From CAYRLW01 sp964425215 (lineage in GTDB: Bacteria; Spirochaetota; Spirochaetia; Treponematales; Breznakiellaceae): a stretch of DNA of 64,000 bases. Location: NCBI GenBank assembly GCA_964425215.1, contig CAYRLW010000003.1, forward strand, positions 1 through 64,000, written 5' to 3'. Of this stretch, positions 1 through 9,154 are shown in pieces. Within the stretch, counting starts at the first letter, position 1. Every line of letters begins with the position of its first letter. The notes beneath the pieces are model-generated. The model saw only the letters and a program-made list of their open reading frames with translations. It made no database searches and was not told the DNA's origin. The translations under genes were made by a program, and so were the position numbers.

Positions 1-67
1 GAATTCCTTCCATTCCCTCTGGTAGCTTATCATCGGAATCGGTGGCAGGTTTGGAACGGAATATTCA

Positions 68-162
68 CTTTCAAAACTCAGAGAGTTTTGAAAGAGCCTC
101 TTGCAGTATTTTTACTATCATTTAAAATAGAAACATTTATATTGCTATTGTAAAAATACTGC
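68..162. repeat. Hairpin repeat family, copy 1
   Basis: A perfect 11-base stem (CTTTCAAAACT with AGTTTTGAAAG, 68-94) is followed by AGCCTCTT and then an inverted pair, GCAGTATTTTTAC (103-115) and GTAAAAATACTGC (150-162), around 34 AT-rich bases. The same arms recur at 15721-15780 and 30827-30888. This copy has only one flanking hairpin. The rest of bases 1-287 shows nothing gene-like. Confidence 0.8.
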
Positions 163-287
163 ATTTGCGGTGGGAAAACAGCCGTAGTACGGGGTAAAAG
201 CCGGATTTCTGCGCAAAACCACAAAATTCTCGAAATGACGGTTACTGCCATTTAACTACAAGTAGTTCAACCAAGCCACGCTAGAAT

Positions 288-719
288 CTACAGTTGCGGA
301 CCATTGCCTATATCCATTTTGCCGGCGTAGTATCTTTTTTTGATGCCCGGGGATTGAATGATAAAGTTTTCCACTCCAATTCTTTTGATGGTACACAGGT
401 TATAAATTTTCATGTTGTGGGGAAGAACGTCCGCGCGATTCGCGCTGGGGTGCAATTTATCACACGGAAAGTCAGGGCATTCATAGCAATATTGCACCTT
501 GCGCGTTTCTACGCACTGCCAGGTTTTGCATTCTCCTTGAATGACGGGGCACTTGCCCTGTACGGAACGACAACCAGCGCAGGGAATACTTTCAGCGGGA
601 ATCCCTTTGCTAAGAAGAATCTGTCTTAGTTTTTCGTCTTGCCCCGCTATATAGAGTTCGCACAGGGCACAATCGATACCGCAGGGGGCGACCATATTAA
701 TTCTTGTACTATCTTTCAT
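288..719 (-). CDS. DUF3795 cysteine-rich protein
   Basis: A 143-residue protein of the DUF3795 family, whose role is unknown. It is rich in ordered cysteines: CGIDCALC near residues 9-16, then CAGC, CPVIQGEC and CYECPDFPC. This spacing suggests bound zinc or an iron-sulfur cluster, which is an inference. An upstream in-frame ATG exists at 746. I chose the ATG at 719 because GGGAGG lies just ahead of it and the family motif starts soon after. No signal peptide or membrane segment is seen. It stands alone, pointing away from the hairpin repeat and downstream of the AraC-type gene on the same strand, with about 80 bases between them. The family call is firm; function is unknown. Confidence 0.75.
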   Translation of the reverse strand: MKDSTRINMVAPCGIDCALCELYIAGQDEKLRQILLSKGIPAESIPCAGCRSVQGKCPVIQGECKTWQCVETRKVQYCYECPDFPCDKLHPSANRADVLPHNMKIYNLCTIKRIGVENFIIQSPGIKKRYYAGKMDIGNGPQL

Positions 720-796
720 CGCATTCCTCCCGATCTTACTATTCATTTATCAACGGAAATTCTGAAATTAAATATATAAAAATTTATCGAAATAAG

Positions 797-1696
797 TCAA
801 GTCTTCCTCTCCGAATCCCCCAGACGGGTAGGGTGCGAAAAGGTCCTCCGATACTCGGCCGGGGAAAGGCCGGTGCATTTTTTAAAAACCCGGGAAAAAT
901 GGAAGGGGTTCTCAAACCCAAAGAGGTCGGCCACGGTTTTAATGGTATGCCGCGTATCCACCAAAAACGAAGACGCGGCTTCTATTTTTAGGCGGGAAAA
1001 ATACTGAAACGGCGACATCCCCAGGCTGTGACGGAACAGGCGGATAAAATACTCCTCCGAAAGTCCCAGCCGGTCGGCCAGTTCGGCGGTGCCCAACTTT
1101 TCCCGGATAGCCTGTTCCATAATCGCCAGGGCCCGTTTAACGTGTTCGCTACCCCCGTCCCCCGGGGCTCCGGAACCCCGCGCTACCTCCGGACCCAGGT
1201 CTTGGGTTGCAGTTCCCCGAAGGTCCCTGTCCTGGCTTCCGTACCAGCGGTAAATAAAGCTCAGTAATAGATATTCGGCGGCCCGATGGCTGGCCTCGGT
1301 GGTCCCGTGGAAAAGATGGAACAACTCCTCAAAGAGGAACCGGTCCCTCCGTTCCACCGTGATAGGCCGGATAGGGACCGATCGCTTACCCCGAATCAAC
1401 GAAAGGGCCCCCCGGTCCTCGGGCAAATCGGCATCCGGTTCAAAGAGAACCGCGTAATAGGTGATGGGCTTTTCCAGGGCGTCCGGGAGGATGGAGTGAA
1501 ATTCCCGGGGACGGGTCAAAAAAAGCCGATTCCCCTCTATCCTTTGGCGGGATCGGTTCAGTAAAAACGCCCCCTGGCCTTCCAAAAAATAGTGGAATTC
1601 GTAATCCCCCGCCTCGTGGGTATGGTACCGGCCGTGCCACGCCAGCCGGTCTCCCCCCACCAGGCGGTAGACGTAAACCGCGTCCTTTATCCTCAT
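797..1696 (-). CDS. AraC-family regulator, probable xylose regulator
   Basis: A 299-residue transcription factor. The N-terminal part (about 1-150) has the AraC-type cupin pattern of HTHEAGDYEFHYFLEGQG followed by an FLTRPREFHSI stretch. This is the usual effector pocket. The C-terminal 100 residues hold the double helix-turn-helix with LGLSEEYFIRLFRHSLGMSPFQY and the signature FSRVFKKCTGLSPAEYR. It is divergent from xylB-xylA with about 96 bases between start codons. In that gap lies a 10-base direct repeat 20 bases apart, as AraC proteins prefer. The likely job is activation of xylBA by xylose, inferred from context. No clear ribosome site precedes the ATG. Confidence 0.85.
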   Translation of the reverse strand: MRIKDAVYVYRLVGGDRLAWHGRYHTHEAGDYEFHYFLEGQGAFLLNRSRQRIEGNRLFLTRPREFHSILPDALEKPITYYAVLFEPDADLPEDRGALSLIRGKRSVPIRPITVERRDRFLFEELFHLFHGTTEASHRAAEYLLLSFIYRWYGSQDRDLRGTATQDLGPEVARGSGAPGDGGSEHVKRALAIMEQAIREKLGTAELADRLGLSEEYFIRLFRHSLGMSPFQYFSRLKIEAASSFLVDTRHTIKTVADLFGFENPFHFSRVFKKCTGLSPAEYRRTFSHPTRLGDSERKT

Positions 1697-1704
1697 GGAA
1701 TAAT

Positions 1705-1734
1705 TATGTCAATAATAGATATGATACGTCAATA
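1705..1734. promoter_or_regulatory. Probable AraC-type direct-repeat operator
   Basis: TATGTCAATA (1705-1714) and TACGTCAATA (1725-1734) match at 9 of 10 bases and start 20 bases apart, so both face the same side of the helix. They sit between the divergent araC-like gene and xylB. The downstream repeat would lie near the -35 region of xylB, the usual place for an AraC-type activator. Confidence 0.55.
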
Positions 1735-1757
1735 TTTCGTATGGTTTTTTATCAAGC

Positions 1758-1787
1758 TTCCCCCTATTCTAAAGACAAAAGGGGGAA
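1758..1787 (+). promoter_or_regulatory. Stem-loop covering the xylB ribosome site
   Basis: TTCCCCCT (1758-1765) pairs with AGGGGGAA (1780-1787) over a 14-base loop. The 3' arm is the only purine-rich stretch before the xylB ATG at 1793, so the stem could limit xylB translation. The pairing is seen; the regulatory effect is inferred. Confidence 0.4.
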
Positions 1788-1792
1788 AATCC

Positions 1793-3280
1793 ATGAAAAC
1801 CCTGTGCGGAATCGATCTGGGGACCCAAAGTTGTAAGGTGGTCCTGTACGATTATGAAAAGAAAACCGTTGTTGGCCGGTCCAAAGCAGACCTGGATATG
1901 ATAGCCCGAAACGACGGAAGCCGGGAACAGGAGGCCCAATGGTACGATACGGCCTTGGCCGCCTGCTTCGCCGCCCTTAAACCGGAACTGCGGAGTACCA
2001 TCGTCGCCCTGGGCGTTTCGGGGCAACAACACGGGTTTGTCCCCTTGGACGCCCAGGGAAAGGCCCTCTACCCGGTAAAGCTCTGGAACGACACCTCCAC
2101 CGCCCAGGAGTGCCAGGAGTTAACCGCCGCCGCTGGCGGCGAAGCGGCCCTGCTCAAGGAAACGGGTCTTTTAATGCTTCCGGGCTACACGGCCCCCAAG
2201 ATCCTTTGGCTAAAAAAACATAAAAAAGAAGCCTTTGCCCAACTGCGGCACGTCCTGTTGCCCCACGACTATATCAACTTCCTGTTAACCGGCGACTATT
2301 TTACCGAATATGGCGACGCCTCGGGGACGGCCCTCTTCGACGTCCGTAAACGGGATTGGTCCGATAAAATTTGCGGTATGATCGACCCCTCTCTGCGAAG
2401 CTACATGCCCCGTCTGGTAGAATCGGACCAGATCGCCGGCCGGGTCAGCGCTACGGCGGCGGCCAAGTACGGCATTCCCGAAGGAGCCATTGTTTCCTCC
2501 GGGGGGGGAGACAACATGATGGGCGCCATCGGGACCGGCACCGTCCGGGACGGGTTCCTCACCATGAGCCTGGGTACCTCAGGCACCCTGTACGGCTATT
2601 CGGACACCCCCGTCGTCGATCCCGCGGGAAACCTGGCGGCCTTCTGTTCTTCCTCCGGCGGCTGGCTACCCCTGTTGTGCACCATGAACTGCACCGTGGC
2701 CAGCGAACAGTTCCGCACCCTGTTGGGCTTGGACGTTAAAGCCTTCGACGCCGCCGCCGCTACCGCCCCCATCGGCGCCGACGGTCTCGTGGTCCTGCCC
2801 TTCTTTAACGGCGAACGGATCCCCAACCTGCCCAACGGCCGGGCCAGCTTGAACGGCGTTACCATGGCCAACTTTCGGCCCGAAAATATCGCCCGCGCGG
2901 CCCTGGAATCGGCGATTTTCGGCATGCGCATCGGCCTGGACTCGTTCCGGGCCCTGGGCTTTAAAACCCGGGAAATCAGGCTGATCGGCGGGGGGTCCAA
3001 GAGTCCCCTGTGGCAAACCATCGCCGCCAACGTCACGGGTCTTCCGGTCCGGGTCCCCGCGGGGGACGAGGCCGCGGCCCTCGGCGGGGCTATCCAGGCC
3101 CTCTGGGTTATGGAGCGGGCCGCGGGCCTTAAGACTACGATCGGCGAACTCTGCGACACCCACGTGGCCCTGGAAGGGGGTGTCACGATCCGCCCCGACA
3201 AGGGCGCGGTGGCGGCCTACGACCGGGCCTACAGCGAGTACACCAAATACCTAGCGGCCCTCGGTCCGCTATACAAATAA
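1793..3280 (+). CDS. xylB: Xylulokinase
   Basis: This enzyme phosphorylates D-xylulose with ATP to xylulose 5-phosphate, which enters the pentose phosphate pathway. The 495 residues are the usual length for the FGGY kinase family. The N-terminal domain opens with GIDLGTQSCKVVLYD and has GVSGQQHGFV and LWNDTS, the sugar-site motifs. The C-terminal domain has the phosphate motif SLGTSGTLYGY and IGGGSKSPLWQ. A longer reading frame begins at 1592 but overlaps the divergent regulator, so I start at the ATG at 1793. xylA follows after 54 bases on the same strand, so the two probably share a transcript. A stem-loop over the ribosome site may tune its translation. Confidence 0.95.
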   Translation: MKTLCGIDLGTQSCKVVLYDYEKKTVVGRSKADLDMIARNDGSREQEAQWYDTALAACFAALKPELRSTIVALGVSGQQHGFVPLDAQGKALYPVKLWNDTSTAQECQELTAAAGGEAALLKETGLLMLPGYTAPKILWLKKHKKEAFAQLRHVLLPHDYINFLLTGDYFTEYGDASGTALFDVRKRDWSDKICGMIDPSLRSYMPRLVESDQIAGRVSATAAAKYGIPEGAIVSSGGGDNMMGAIGTGTVRDGFLTMSLGTSGTLYGYSDTPVVDPAGNLAAFCSSSGGWLPLLCTMNCTVASEQFRTLLGLDVKAFDAAAATAPIGADGLVVLPFFNGERIPNLPNGRASLNGVTMANFRPENIARAALESAIFGMRIGLDSFRALGFKTREIRLIGGGSKSPLWQTIAANVTGLPVRVPAGDEAAALGGAIQALWVMERAAGLKTTIGELCDTHVALEGGVTIRPDKGAVAAYDRAYSEYTKYLAALGPLYK

Positions 3281-3334
3281 GATCCGGGGCTTCGCCCTAG
3301 CGCGGGCCCGCAAAATTGTTTTAGGAGGCTCATC

Positions 3335-4678
3335 ATGGCAGACTATTTCGTAGGGAACAAGGAATACTTCCCCGGAATCGGTAAAATCAAGTTCGAAGGA
3401 CCCAAGAGCGATAATCCCTTGGCCTTTAAGTATTACGACCCCAATAAAAAGGTGGGGAACAAGACGATGAAGGAACACCTCCGTTTCGCCGTCGCCTATT
3501 GGCACAGCTTCTGCGGCGACGGTACGGATCCCTTCGGCGCCGCCACCCACCCGCATCCCTGGATCGTAGACGCCAAGACCCCCATGGAAGCGGCGGAGCA
3601 CAAACTCGACGCGGCTTTCGAGTTCTTTACCAAGCTGGGGGCCGAATACTACGCCTTCCACGACCGGGACATGGCCCCCGAGGGCGCTACCCCCGCGGAG
3701 AGCGAAAAGAACCTGATGACCCTGGTCGCCAAGGCCAAGGACCGTCAGAAAGCTACCGGCGTCAAGCTCCTCTGGGGTACCGCCAACCTCTTTTCCCACC
3801 CCCGGTTTATGAACGGCGCCTCCACCAACCCGGAATTCAAGGTGGTCGCCCACGCGGCGGCCCAGGTCAAAGCGGCCATCGACGCCACCATCGAACTCGG
3901 CGGCCAGGGCTACACCTTCTGGGGCGGCCGGGAAGGCTACATGAGCCTTTTAAACACGGACCTCAAGCGGGAAAAGGACCATCTAGCCCGGTTCCTATCC
4001 ATGGCCCGGGATTACGGCAGGGCCCGGGGCTTCAAGGGAACCTTTTACATCGAACCCAAACCCATGGAACCCAGCAAGCACCAGTACGACTTTGACGTGG
4101 AAACCGTCATCGGCTTCCTCCGCCACTACGGCCTGGACAAGGACTTCCGGCTGAACATAGAGGCCAACCACGCGGAACTCGCGGGCCACGACTTCCAGCA
4201 CGAGCTGGAAACCGCCGCCGCCGCGGGCTTCTTCGGCTCCGTGGACGCCAACCGCGGCGACCCCCGCAACGGCTGGGACACCGACCAATTCCCCAACAGC
4301 TACTACGAAACCACCCTGGCCATGCTTACCATTCTCAAAATCGGCGGCTTTACCACCGGGGGCCTTAACTTTGACGCAAAGATCCGCCGCAACTCCGTCG
4401 ATCCCTCGGACCTTTTCGAAGCCCACATCGGCGGCATGGACACCTTCGCCGTCGGCCTCGAAGTCGCCCACCGCATCATCGCCGAAGGAAAGTTCGCCTC
4501 TTTCATCAAGAACCGCTACGCCTCCTTCGACTCCGGAGAGGGCGCCCAATTCGAAAAGGGCAACATGAAGTTCGAAGACCTCGCCGGCCTCGTCAAGGAT
4601 TACGGCACCGTCGGCATCACCAGTGGCAAGCAGGAACGCCTGGAAAACCTGTTGAACCAGTACCTGCTACAATTGTAA
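3335..4678 (+). CDS. xylA: Xylose isomerase
   Basis: This enzyme converts D-xylose to D-xylulose using divalent metal ions. The 447 residues match the longer class II group. The catalytic motif FHDRD is at residues 108-112. The metal and substrate signatures [10 protein letters not shown] and [14 protein letters not shown] follow. TAGGAGG precedes the ATG. Together with xylB upstream it completes the step from xylose to xylulose 5-phosphate. The GH52 beta-xylosidase near 25 kb would supply the xylose. A G/C-rich stem-loop directly follows the stop codon. Confidence 0.97.
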   Translation: MADYFVGNKEYFPGIGKIKFEGPKSDNPLAFKYYDPNKKVGNKTMKEHLRFAVAYWHSFCGDGTDPFGAATHPHPWIVDAKTPMEAAEHKLDAAFEFFTKLGAEYYAFHDRDMAPEGATPAESEKNLMTLVAKAKDRQKATGVKLLWGTANLFSHPRFMNGASTNPEFKVVAHAAAQVKAAIDATIELGGQGYTFWGGREGYMSLLNTDLKREKDHLARFLSMARDYGRARGFKGTFYIEPKPMEPSKHQYDFDVETVIGFLRHYGLDKDFRLNIEANHAELAGHDFQHELETAAAAGFFGSVDANRGDPRNGWDTDQFPNSYYETTLAMLTILKIGGFTTGGLNFDAKIRRNSVDPSDLFEAHIGGMDTFAVGLEVAHRIIAEGKFASFIKNRYASFDSGEGAQFEKGNMKFEDLAGLVKDYGTVGITSGKQERLENLLNQYLLQL

Positions 4679-4682
4679 AACT

Positions 4683-4708
4683 AAGGGGGGGACACCCCGT
4701 CCCCCCTT
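4683..4708 (+). terminator. Probable xylBA terminator
   Basis: A strong stem of AAGGGGGG-type bases pairs with GTCCCCCCTT across a short CACCCC loop, starting 5 bases after the xylA stop. The T run after it is weak (TTGT), so this could be a terminator or a 3' stabilising stem. Confidence 0.6.
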
Positions 4709-4864
4709 GTCGCGGGCGGCATCCCTGCCGCCCCCTCCGCTTCAACGACATCCCCACGGTCCCGGTCCCCCCTCGCTCCAGAGCCCTTCGGTCTCTTCCG
4801 CTACCCCCCGGGCCTGGTATAGAAGTTCCGTCATTTTTTTTAAACTTAGGGAAATAACACAGAC

Positions 4865-6355
4865 CTAAGGGGTTTTCCATTCGGTTATATCAATAAGGCA
4901 ACCGCGAACGATTATACCCCGTCCTTCCGCGTCTCGGCGAATAACACTACCTTTTACGTTGAGCCAATGGATGAATGTATCGGGGAAAATAACTCGAAAA
5001 TCAAATTCGTAACGATCCGGTCCTCCAGGCGCTACAGATTTTTGTATATATTGGTTTGAAAGTTCCCTATCCTCGGGATGGGTGGCGTTAAGAAAGGTGT
5101 TTATATCCCAATGGCCTTGGGGAGCTAATCCGTAGAGGGCATCATGGTTTTCCGATCTGGTCATACTATTCGATGTAAAGTCGTATTCCCATACCGCGAT
5201 CCCCGCCATTTCTGTCGCCAGACGAAGACGTTCTTTTGTTTCGAGCAAAGATGCCTGGGTTCTTTCTTGTTCAGCGAGCAGACGAGATTGTTGAATCGAT
5301 CCATAGCTCATGGTTGAAATAATTTCTGCGAGGCGGGAATAAAATCGCATGCCCGATTCCACCGTTTGCTTACTAAAACGAGGAACCCGCTTAAGAGCTT
5401 CAAGATACGCTGGTTCGTCAAAGTTAAACCGCCTTGCTTGGGAGCGGAATAATTCAATATCCGGTTCTTCATCTTCAAAGATAAATTGCCCAATAAATAC
5501 ATTTCCAACGTGCCTTTCCCCGATAAACAATGGCGTGACCATATCCCACATATTATTTTTACATCGATACAACTTAAAGCTTTTCGCTGGGACTCCTTGG
5601 GTAAGGATAGTATCGCTTTCCAAACAATTTTTAAGAGATTCGGGATTACAGCGATGGAATTTGGTACAAATATCTTGCCACCCTACGGCAATTAAAACCT
5701 TTCCCGAAACGTCGAGTATGGCCCCTAGAATCCCGGTCAATTGATGAAAATCCTCTAAAAGGGATTGCAAAATTTCCGTATCGACAATGTCCGAAAGTTC
5801 TAAATCTCCCAAATCGCCATCTATTTCTGTTATAGCCTTAAGTTTTTTTCGAATCGACGCCTCACTTTGAATAAGACGTTGTTCCGAATCCATCAACTCC
5901 TCATTGGCGACCTGCATCTCCTCGTAAGCGGCTTCAAGATCCATCCTTTGGGCTTGAATACTTTGTTTAGCTTGAAATAGTTTAAAGGCCATTTTGATCG
6001 ACGCATCGAGGACCGTAATTCCCGAATTTTTAACCACATACCCATAATTGGTAATCTCTTCGGTTTTTTGAACAATATCTTTTTCGGTGTGGGAGGATAG
6101 AAAAACTAGTGGAATGTCCAATATTTGTAAAATTTCCGCCGCCGCTTCGGTACCATCCATCCCATCGCCAAGATTTATATCCATTAAAACAAGGTCAATT
6201 TTTGTTTGTCCGTTTCGTATTAGTTCAATCGCCTGTTCTCCCGTGGGGGCATGAACAACCTTGTAGCCTTGTTGTTCCAATTGGCGCTTTTCCATCAATG
6301 CGATAATCATTTCATCTTCTACAAGGAGGATAGACTTGCTTTCTAGGTTGATCAT
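4865..6355 (-). CDS. REC-PocR-PAS signalling protein without an output domain
   Basis: A 496-residue cytoplasmic signalling protein. Residues 8-125 are a response-regulator receiver with acidic EDE near 13-15, phospho-acceptor D59 (LVLMDINLGDG) and a late lysine (YVVKNS). A coiled coil spans about 130-185. Residues 190-350 resemble the PocR ligand-sensing domain (LLEDFHQLTGILGAILDVSG, and CTKFHRC with CLES). Residues 385-490 are a PAS/PAC fold ending in GCLIDITEWK. The frame stops there, where related proteins usually continue into a histidine kinase or other output. It may act by binding a partner, or be a truncated kinase. The AT-rich island starts behind its 5' end. Confidence 0.75.
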   Translation of the reverse strand: MINLESKSILLVEDEMIIALMEKRQLEQQGYKVVHAPTGEQAIELIRNGQTKIDLVLMDINLGDGMDGTEAAAEILQILDIPLVFLSSHTEKDIVQKTEEITNYGYVVKNSGITVLDASIKMAFKLFQAKQSIQAQRMDLEAAYEEMQVANEELMDSEQRLIQSEASIRKKLKAITEIDGDLGDLELSDIVDTEILQSLLEDFHQLTGILGAILDVSGKVLIAVGWQDICTKFHRCNPESLKNCLESDTILTQGVPAKSFKLYRCKNNMWDMVTPLFIGERHVGNVFIGQFIFEDEEPDIELFRSQARRFNFDEPAYLEALKRVPRFSKQTVESGMRFYSRLAEIISTMSYGSIQQSRLLAEQERTQASLLETKERLRLATEMAGIAVWEYDFTSNSMTRSENHDALYGLAPQGHWDINTFLNATHPEDRELSNQYIQKSVAPGGPDRYEFDFRVIFPDTFIHWLNVKGSVIRRDAEGRGIIVRGCLIDITEWKTP

Positions 6356-6641
6356 AATTTCTCCTTAGATAGATAGTATCGCCTCTCCAAAGGCTTCCTG
6401 TAAAATTTATGGTTATTAAAAGAATACTATATACCTTACCCTAGCACAAGAATTGAATCCTCCCGAAATTAGGAATGGTAGCTCTCGCCCACGCCGAGGA
6501 ATTTCTGTTTCTCACCCATGATTTGAAGTTGTCCAAGTAGGGGCTTACTGAAAAGCAACCAAAAGATTTCCTAGCAAAGAAATATATGCTATACTAATCC
6601 AGTAAGGAGGACGGGAAAATATAAAAACCTTAAAACCCGTG

Positions 6642-6711
6642 CACTTTGAGATGGTGATGTACCAGTTGGGCCTCTTAAAAAGTTTCGTCTCAATTATCTT
6701 GATTTAAAGTG
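6642..6711. repeat. Degenerate copy of a ~65-base inverted-repeat element
   Basis: This stretch matches the reverse complement of 40426-40489, best over AGTTGGG-CTCTTAAAA-GTTTCGTC and the ATCTTGATTTAAAGTG arm. Its left arm has decayed. It lies in the gene-free gap 6356-6788, which otherwise holds a TATACT and AAGGAGG without an open frame behind them, perhaps the upstream end of a lost gene. Confidence 0.5.
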
Positions 6712-6788
6712 ACTGAGCAACAATTTTTAAAGGATTTTAAAATTATCTAGACAGCAGTGATCTGAATTATAATGATTTTAATATTTAT

Positions 6789-7805
6789 TCATAAAATACT
6801 CTTACAACTGCCTCGATCAATAAGTTGTTGTTTTATTTTTAATACATTACTGTTCTCCGGTGAACTTTCAAAAATATTAAACATCATTTCTGCGCTGAAT
6901 TTTCCTAGTAATTCTGGACTTGTACTCATTGTAGTTATTTTTGGAATGAAAGGTTCATTATAATCGAGGACTTCACCTCCTGCAATTATACTTATATCTT
7001 TTGGAAAAAAATAGCCAAGATCATTAAGAATGCCAATTGAATGGATAGCTAAATAATCATCAATAAAAAATATAGCTGTTGGTTTATTCTCTTTTTGAAA
7101 GATGTTTGTAAATTTTTCTTTAATTTCGTTTTCATCATTAATGTTTAAATGAAGTTTATTCATTTCTGGATTATCTATATTGTGTTCTTTCATTGCCTTA
7201 TAAAATCCAAGGTATCGGTCGCTCAAAGTAGATGGCAATTGATAAATGTCAAATTCAGCATAAATTATATTACGATGTCCCAATTTTAAAAGATACGATG
7301 TTGCTTCATAACTTCCTTGAAAGTTATCTGCGCAAACTGTATGAAATTTTGTTTGGAATTGACTATTTATAATAACAATAACAGGAATTCCCAGTTTTTC
7401 AAACCTAGAAAATAATTTCTCCCTCCCAAAGTGCATAGAAAAAACCGCGGTTGCTCTTGAATTTATCACTTTTTCTAAAATTTCATCATCGCTCATGTCA
7501 AAAGTAATTGGTATTAATAAGGTCAAATAATTCTTTCTATAGAGATGTTCTTGAAGTGAAAGCGTTACTTGTCTAAGAATATTCCATGTATGAGCTAAGT
7601 TATGATCAAAATGAAAAAGTATAGCAATGCTGGGTGATTTAGCTTGTTTACTATTTTGCACAGGCCTATAGCCTAAATCTTCCGCGATAGCTTTGACTTT
7701 AAGTTGCACTTCCTTAGAAATTTTACCCTTTTGTGAAAAAACTAAAGATACTGTTGAAGGTGAAACACCAGCTTTTTGAGCTATATCAAACAATGTTGGT
7801 TTCAT
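6789..7805 (-). CDS. LacI-family sugar repressor
   Basis: A 338-residue repressor. Residues 4-25 are the LacI helix-turn-helix (TLFDIAQKAGVSPSTVSLVF), followed by the hinge GYRPVQN. The rest is the sugar-binding core, with the ATSYLLKLGHRNIIY and FFIDDYLAIHSIG signatures and the late IPKITTMSTSPELLG strand. It is divergent from a ribose-type importer operon with about 300 bases between them and most likely represses it. The ligand cannot be named. The gene is strongly AT-rich, as is the whole operon, unlike the xyl genes to its left. Confidence 0.88.
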   Translation of the reverse strand: MKPTLFDIAQKAGVSPSTVSLVFSQKGKISKEVQLKVKAIAEDLGYRPVQNSKQAKSPSIAILFHFDHNLAHTWNILRQVTLSLQEHLYRKNYLTLLIPITFDMSDDEILEKVINSRATAVFSMHFGREKLFSRFEKLGIPVIVIINSQFQTKFHTVCADNFQGSYEATSYLLKLGHRNIIYAEFDIYQLPSTLSDRYLGFYKAMKEHNIDNPEMNKLHLNINDENEIKEKFTNIFQKENKPTAIFFIDDYLAIHSIGILNDLGYFFPKDISIIAGGEVLDYNEPFIPKITTMSTSPELLGKFSAEMMFNIFESSPENSNVLKIKQQLIDRGSCKSIL

Positions 7806-7938
7806 AAATTAATTTCCTATTAAAAAAACCAAATAACTTTCGTGTAAAGAATATAACACTTGTTTAATAATATACCATAGTATTAAAATATGCAATATTA
7901 TTTAATAAAAAATATATTACTATTTATTAAATATTTTG

Positions 7939-7968
7939 TTGACAAATTTAGAGGTGATGTTTTATAAT
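7939..7968 (+). promoter_or_regulatory. Sigma70-type promoter of the AT-rich importer operon
   Basis: TTGACA (7939-7944) and TATAAT (7963-7968) are both perfect and 18 bases apart. Transcription would begin near 7975, leaving a leader of about 130 bases before the binding-protein gene. The leader is AT-rich with no clear dyad I could assign to the LacI repressor. Confidence 0.75.
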
Positions 7969-8102
7969 TAGTGTAGGAATTGAATATATATTGCTTTTAA
8001 ATCGATATTTTTCGTATTAATGCAAATGTATTCAATATTTTATTCATTATTATGTCAATGTTTAAGTAAATATATTTAAATATTGACAAAAAGGAGAATG
8101 CA

Positions 8103-9083
8103 ATGAGGATAAGATTTAGAGGGTTTTCATTCTTATTATTAACGATGGCTGTTATTTTATCGGCCTCAGTTTGGGCCAATGGCGCCTCAGAAAAGAAGAC
8201 AAAGTTTACATTAGGTATGGTATCTATAACGGTTAATGATTCGAGCAATGCTAGATTTATTAAGGGCGCGACAGAAACCGCTAAAAATCTAGGATGGGAT
8301 ACGGTCGTGATTGATGCTCATGGTAATGCTGATGAAGCTAATGCTGCATTTCAAAATTTATCACTTAGAGGTGTTAATGCTATCATAGACTTAGTGTTCC
8401 CTGTTACTTCTCTGGGTGCCGGACTTAAGGCGGCTCATGATGCGGGGATTGTGGTAGGAACTTGGGGTGGTGGATTAGGTGATTATGTTGCGGCCACAAA
8501 TGGTACCGGAGGAATACAAGCTCAGCCAATTGTGGAACAGATGGTTAAAGATATGGGTGGTAAAGGGTCAATTCTTGCGTTAACCTATCATGCTGGGCAA
8601 GTCGCACGGGAAAGAGAAAATGTTCTTGATTCAATAGTATCTAAATATCCCGATATTAAAGTGACCAAAAACGAGGTTCGAATTCCTGGCTACCTGCAAG
8701 ATGGTGCTGAATTTGCTTCGGCATGGCTAGCTTCTCATCCTAAAGGAAGTGAACCTCTTGCGATTTGGGGTTCATGGGATGATCCAGCTCTTGGCGCTAT
8801 TTCCAGTCTTAAGCAACAAAATCGATCTGACGTCAAAGTTTACGGGCAGAATGGAAATGTTGATGCGATTGTAGCAGTAAAAGAAGGGTGGATGACCGCA
8901 ACTGCTTGGGCAGCTGTTGAAGAGGAAGGCAAAGTGATGGTTCAAACAATTGCTGATGCTGTAAAAGCTGGTGCTTCATGGAAACCGAAAGCTGTTGAAG
9001 TTCCTGTTGTAGTTGTAAACGCTCAGACTATTGGTGATTTTCTTAAACAACACCCAGATGCGGCTGGCACGTCCGGGAAATAA
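8103..9083 (+). CDS. Sugar ABC importer, substrate-binding protein (ribose type)
   Basis: A 326-residue secreted binding protein of the periplasmic-binding type 1 fold, as in ribose and galactose importers. The first 26 or so residues are a signal peptide ending near VWANG. The mature start ASEKKTKFTLGMV is typical for treponemes. The core motifs FIKGATETAKNLGWDTVVIDAHGNADEAN and LSLRGVNAIIDL are at the expected places. AAGGAGA precedes the ATG. It is first in a four-gene operon with an ATPase, a permease and a lactonase-like hydrolase. A 13-base stem-loop follows its stop. The substrate is unknown. Confidence 0.88.
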   Translation: MRIRFRGFSFLLLTMAVILSASVWANGASEKKTKFTLGMVSITVNDSSNARFIKGATETAKNLGWDTVVIDAHGNADEANAAFQNLSLRGVNAIIDLVFPVTSLGAGLKAAHDAGIVVGTWGGGLGDYVAATNGTGGIQAQPIVEQMVKDMGGKGSILALTYHAGQVARERENVLDSIVSKYPDIKVTKNEVRIPGYLQDGAEFASAWLASHPKGSEPLAIWGSWDDPALGAISSLKQQNRSDVKVYGQNGNVDAIVAVKEGWMTATAWAAVEEEGKVMVQTIADAVKAGASWKPKAVEVPVVVVNAQTIGDFLKQHPDAAGTSGK

Positions 9084-9094
9084 TTAGATTATTT

Positions 9095-9134
9095 ATAATT
9101 CTGTCTTGAAGTATATTCTTTAAGACAGAATTAT
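9095..9134 (+). other. Intercistronic stem-loop after the binding-protein gene
   Basis: ATAATTCTGTCTT (9095-9107) pairs perfectly with AAGACAGAATTAT (9122-9134) around a 14-base loop. It lies between the binding-protein and ATPase genes and lacks a T tail. It probably protects the upstream mRNA or lowers read-through, so that the binding protein is made in excess. Confidence 0.6.
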
Positions 9135-9154
9135 AGAAAAAGCAGGAGATTCTA

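Noticed and set aside
1592..1792. Longer N-terminus for xylulokinase
   Set aside because: It would overlap the divergent AraC-type gene, and the kinase fold starts at the ATG at 1793.
2596..3201. Long open frames on the minus strand within xylB
   Set aside because: They arise from G/C-rich codon bias opposite a clear kinase gene and resemble no protein family.
3995..4549. Long open frame on the minus strand within xylA
   Set aside because: Val/Gly-rich shadow of the isomerase gene without a ribosome site or family match.
6650..6706. Short frame starting at ATGGTGATG in the 6.6 kb gap
   Set aside because: Only about 18 codons, with the nearest AAGGAGG more than 40 bases away; it lies in a degenerate repeat.
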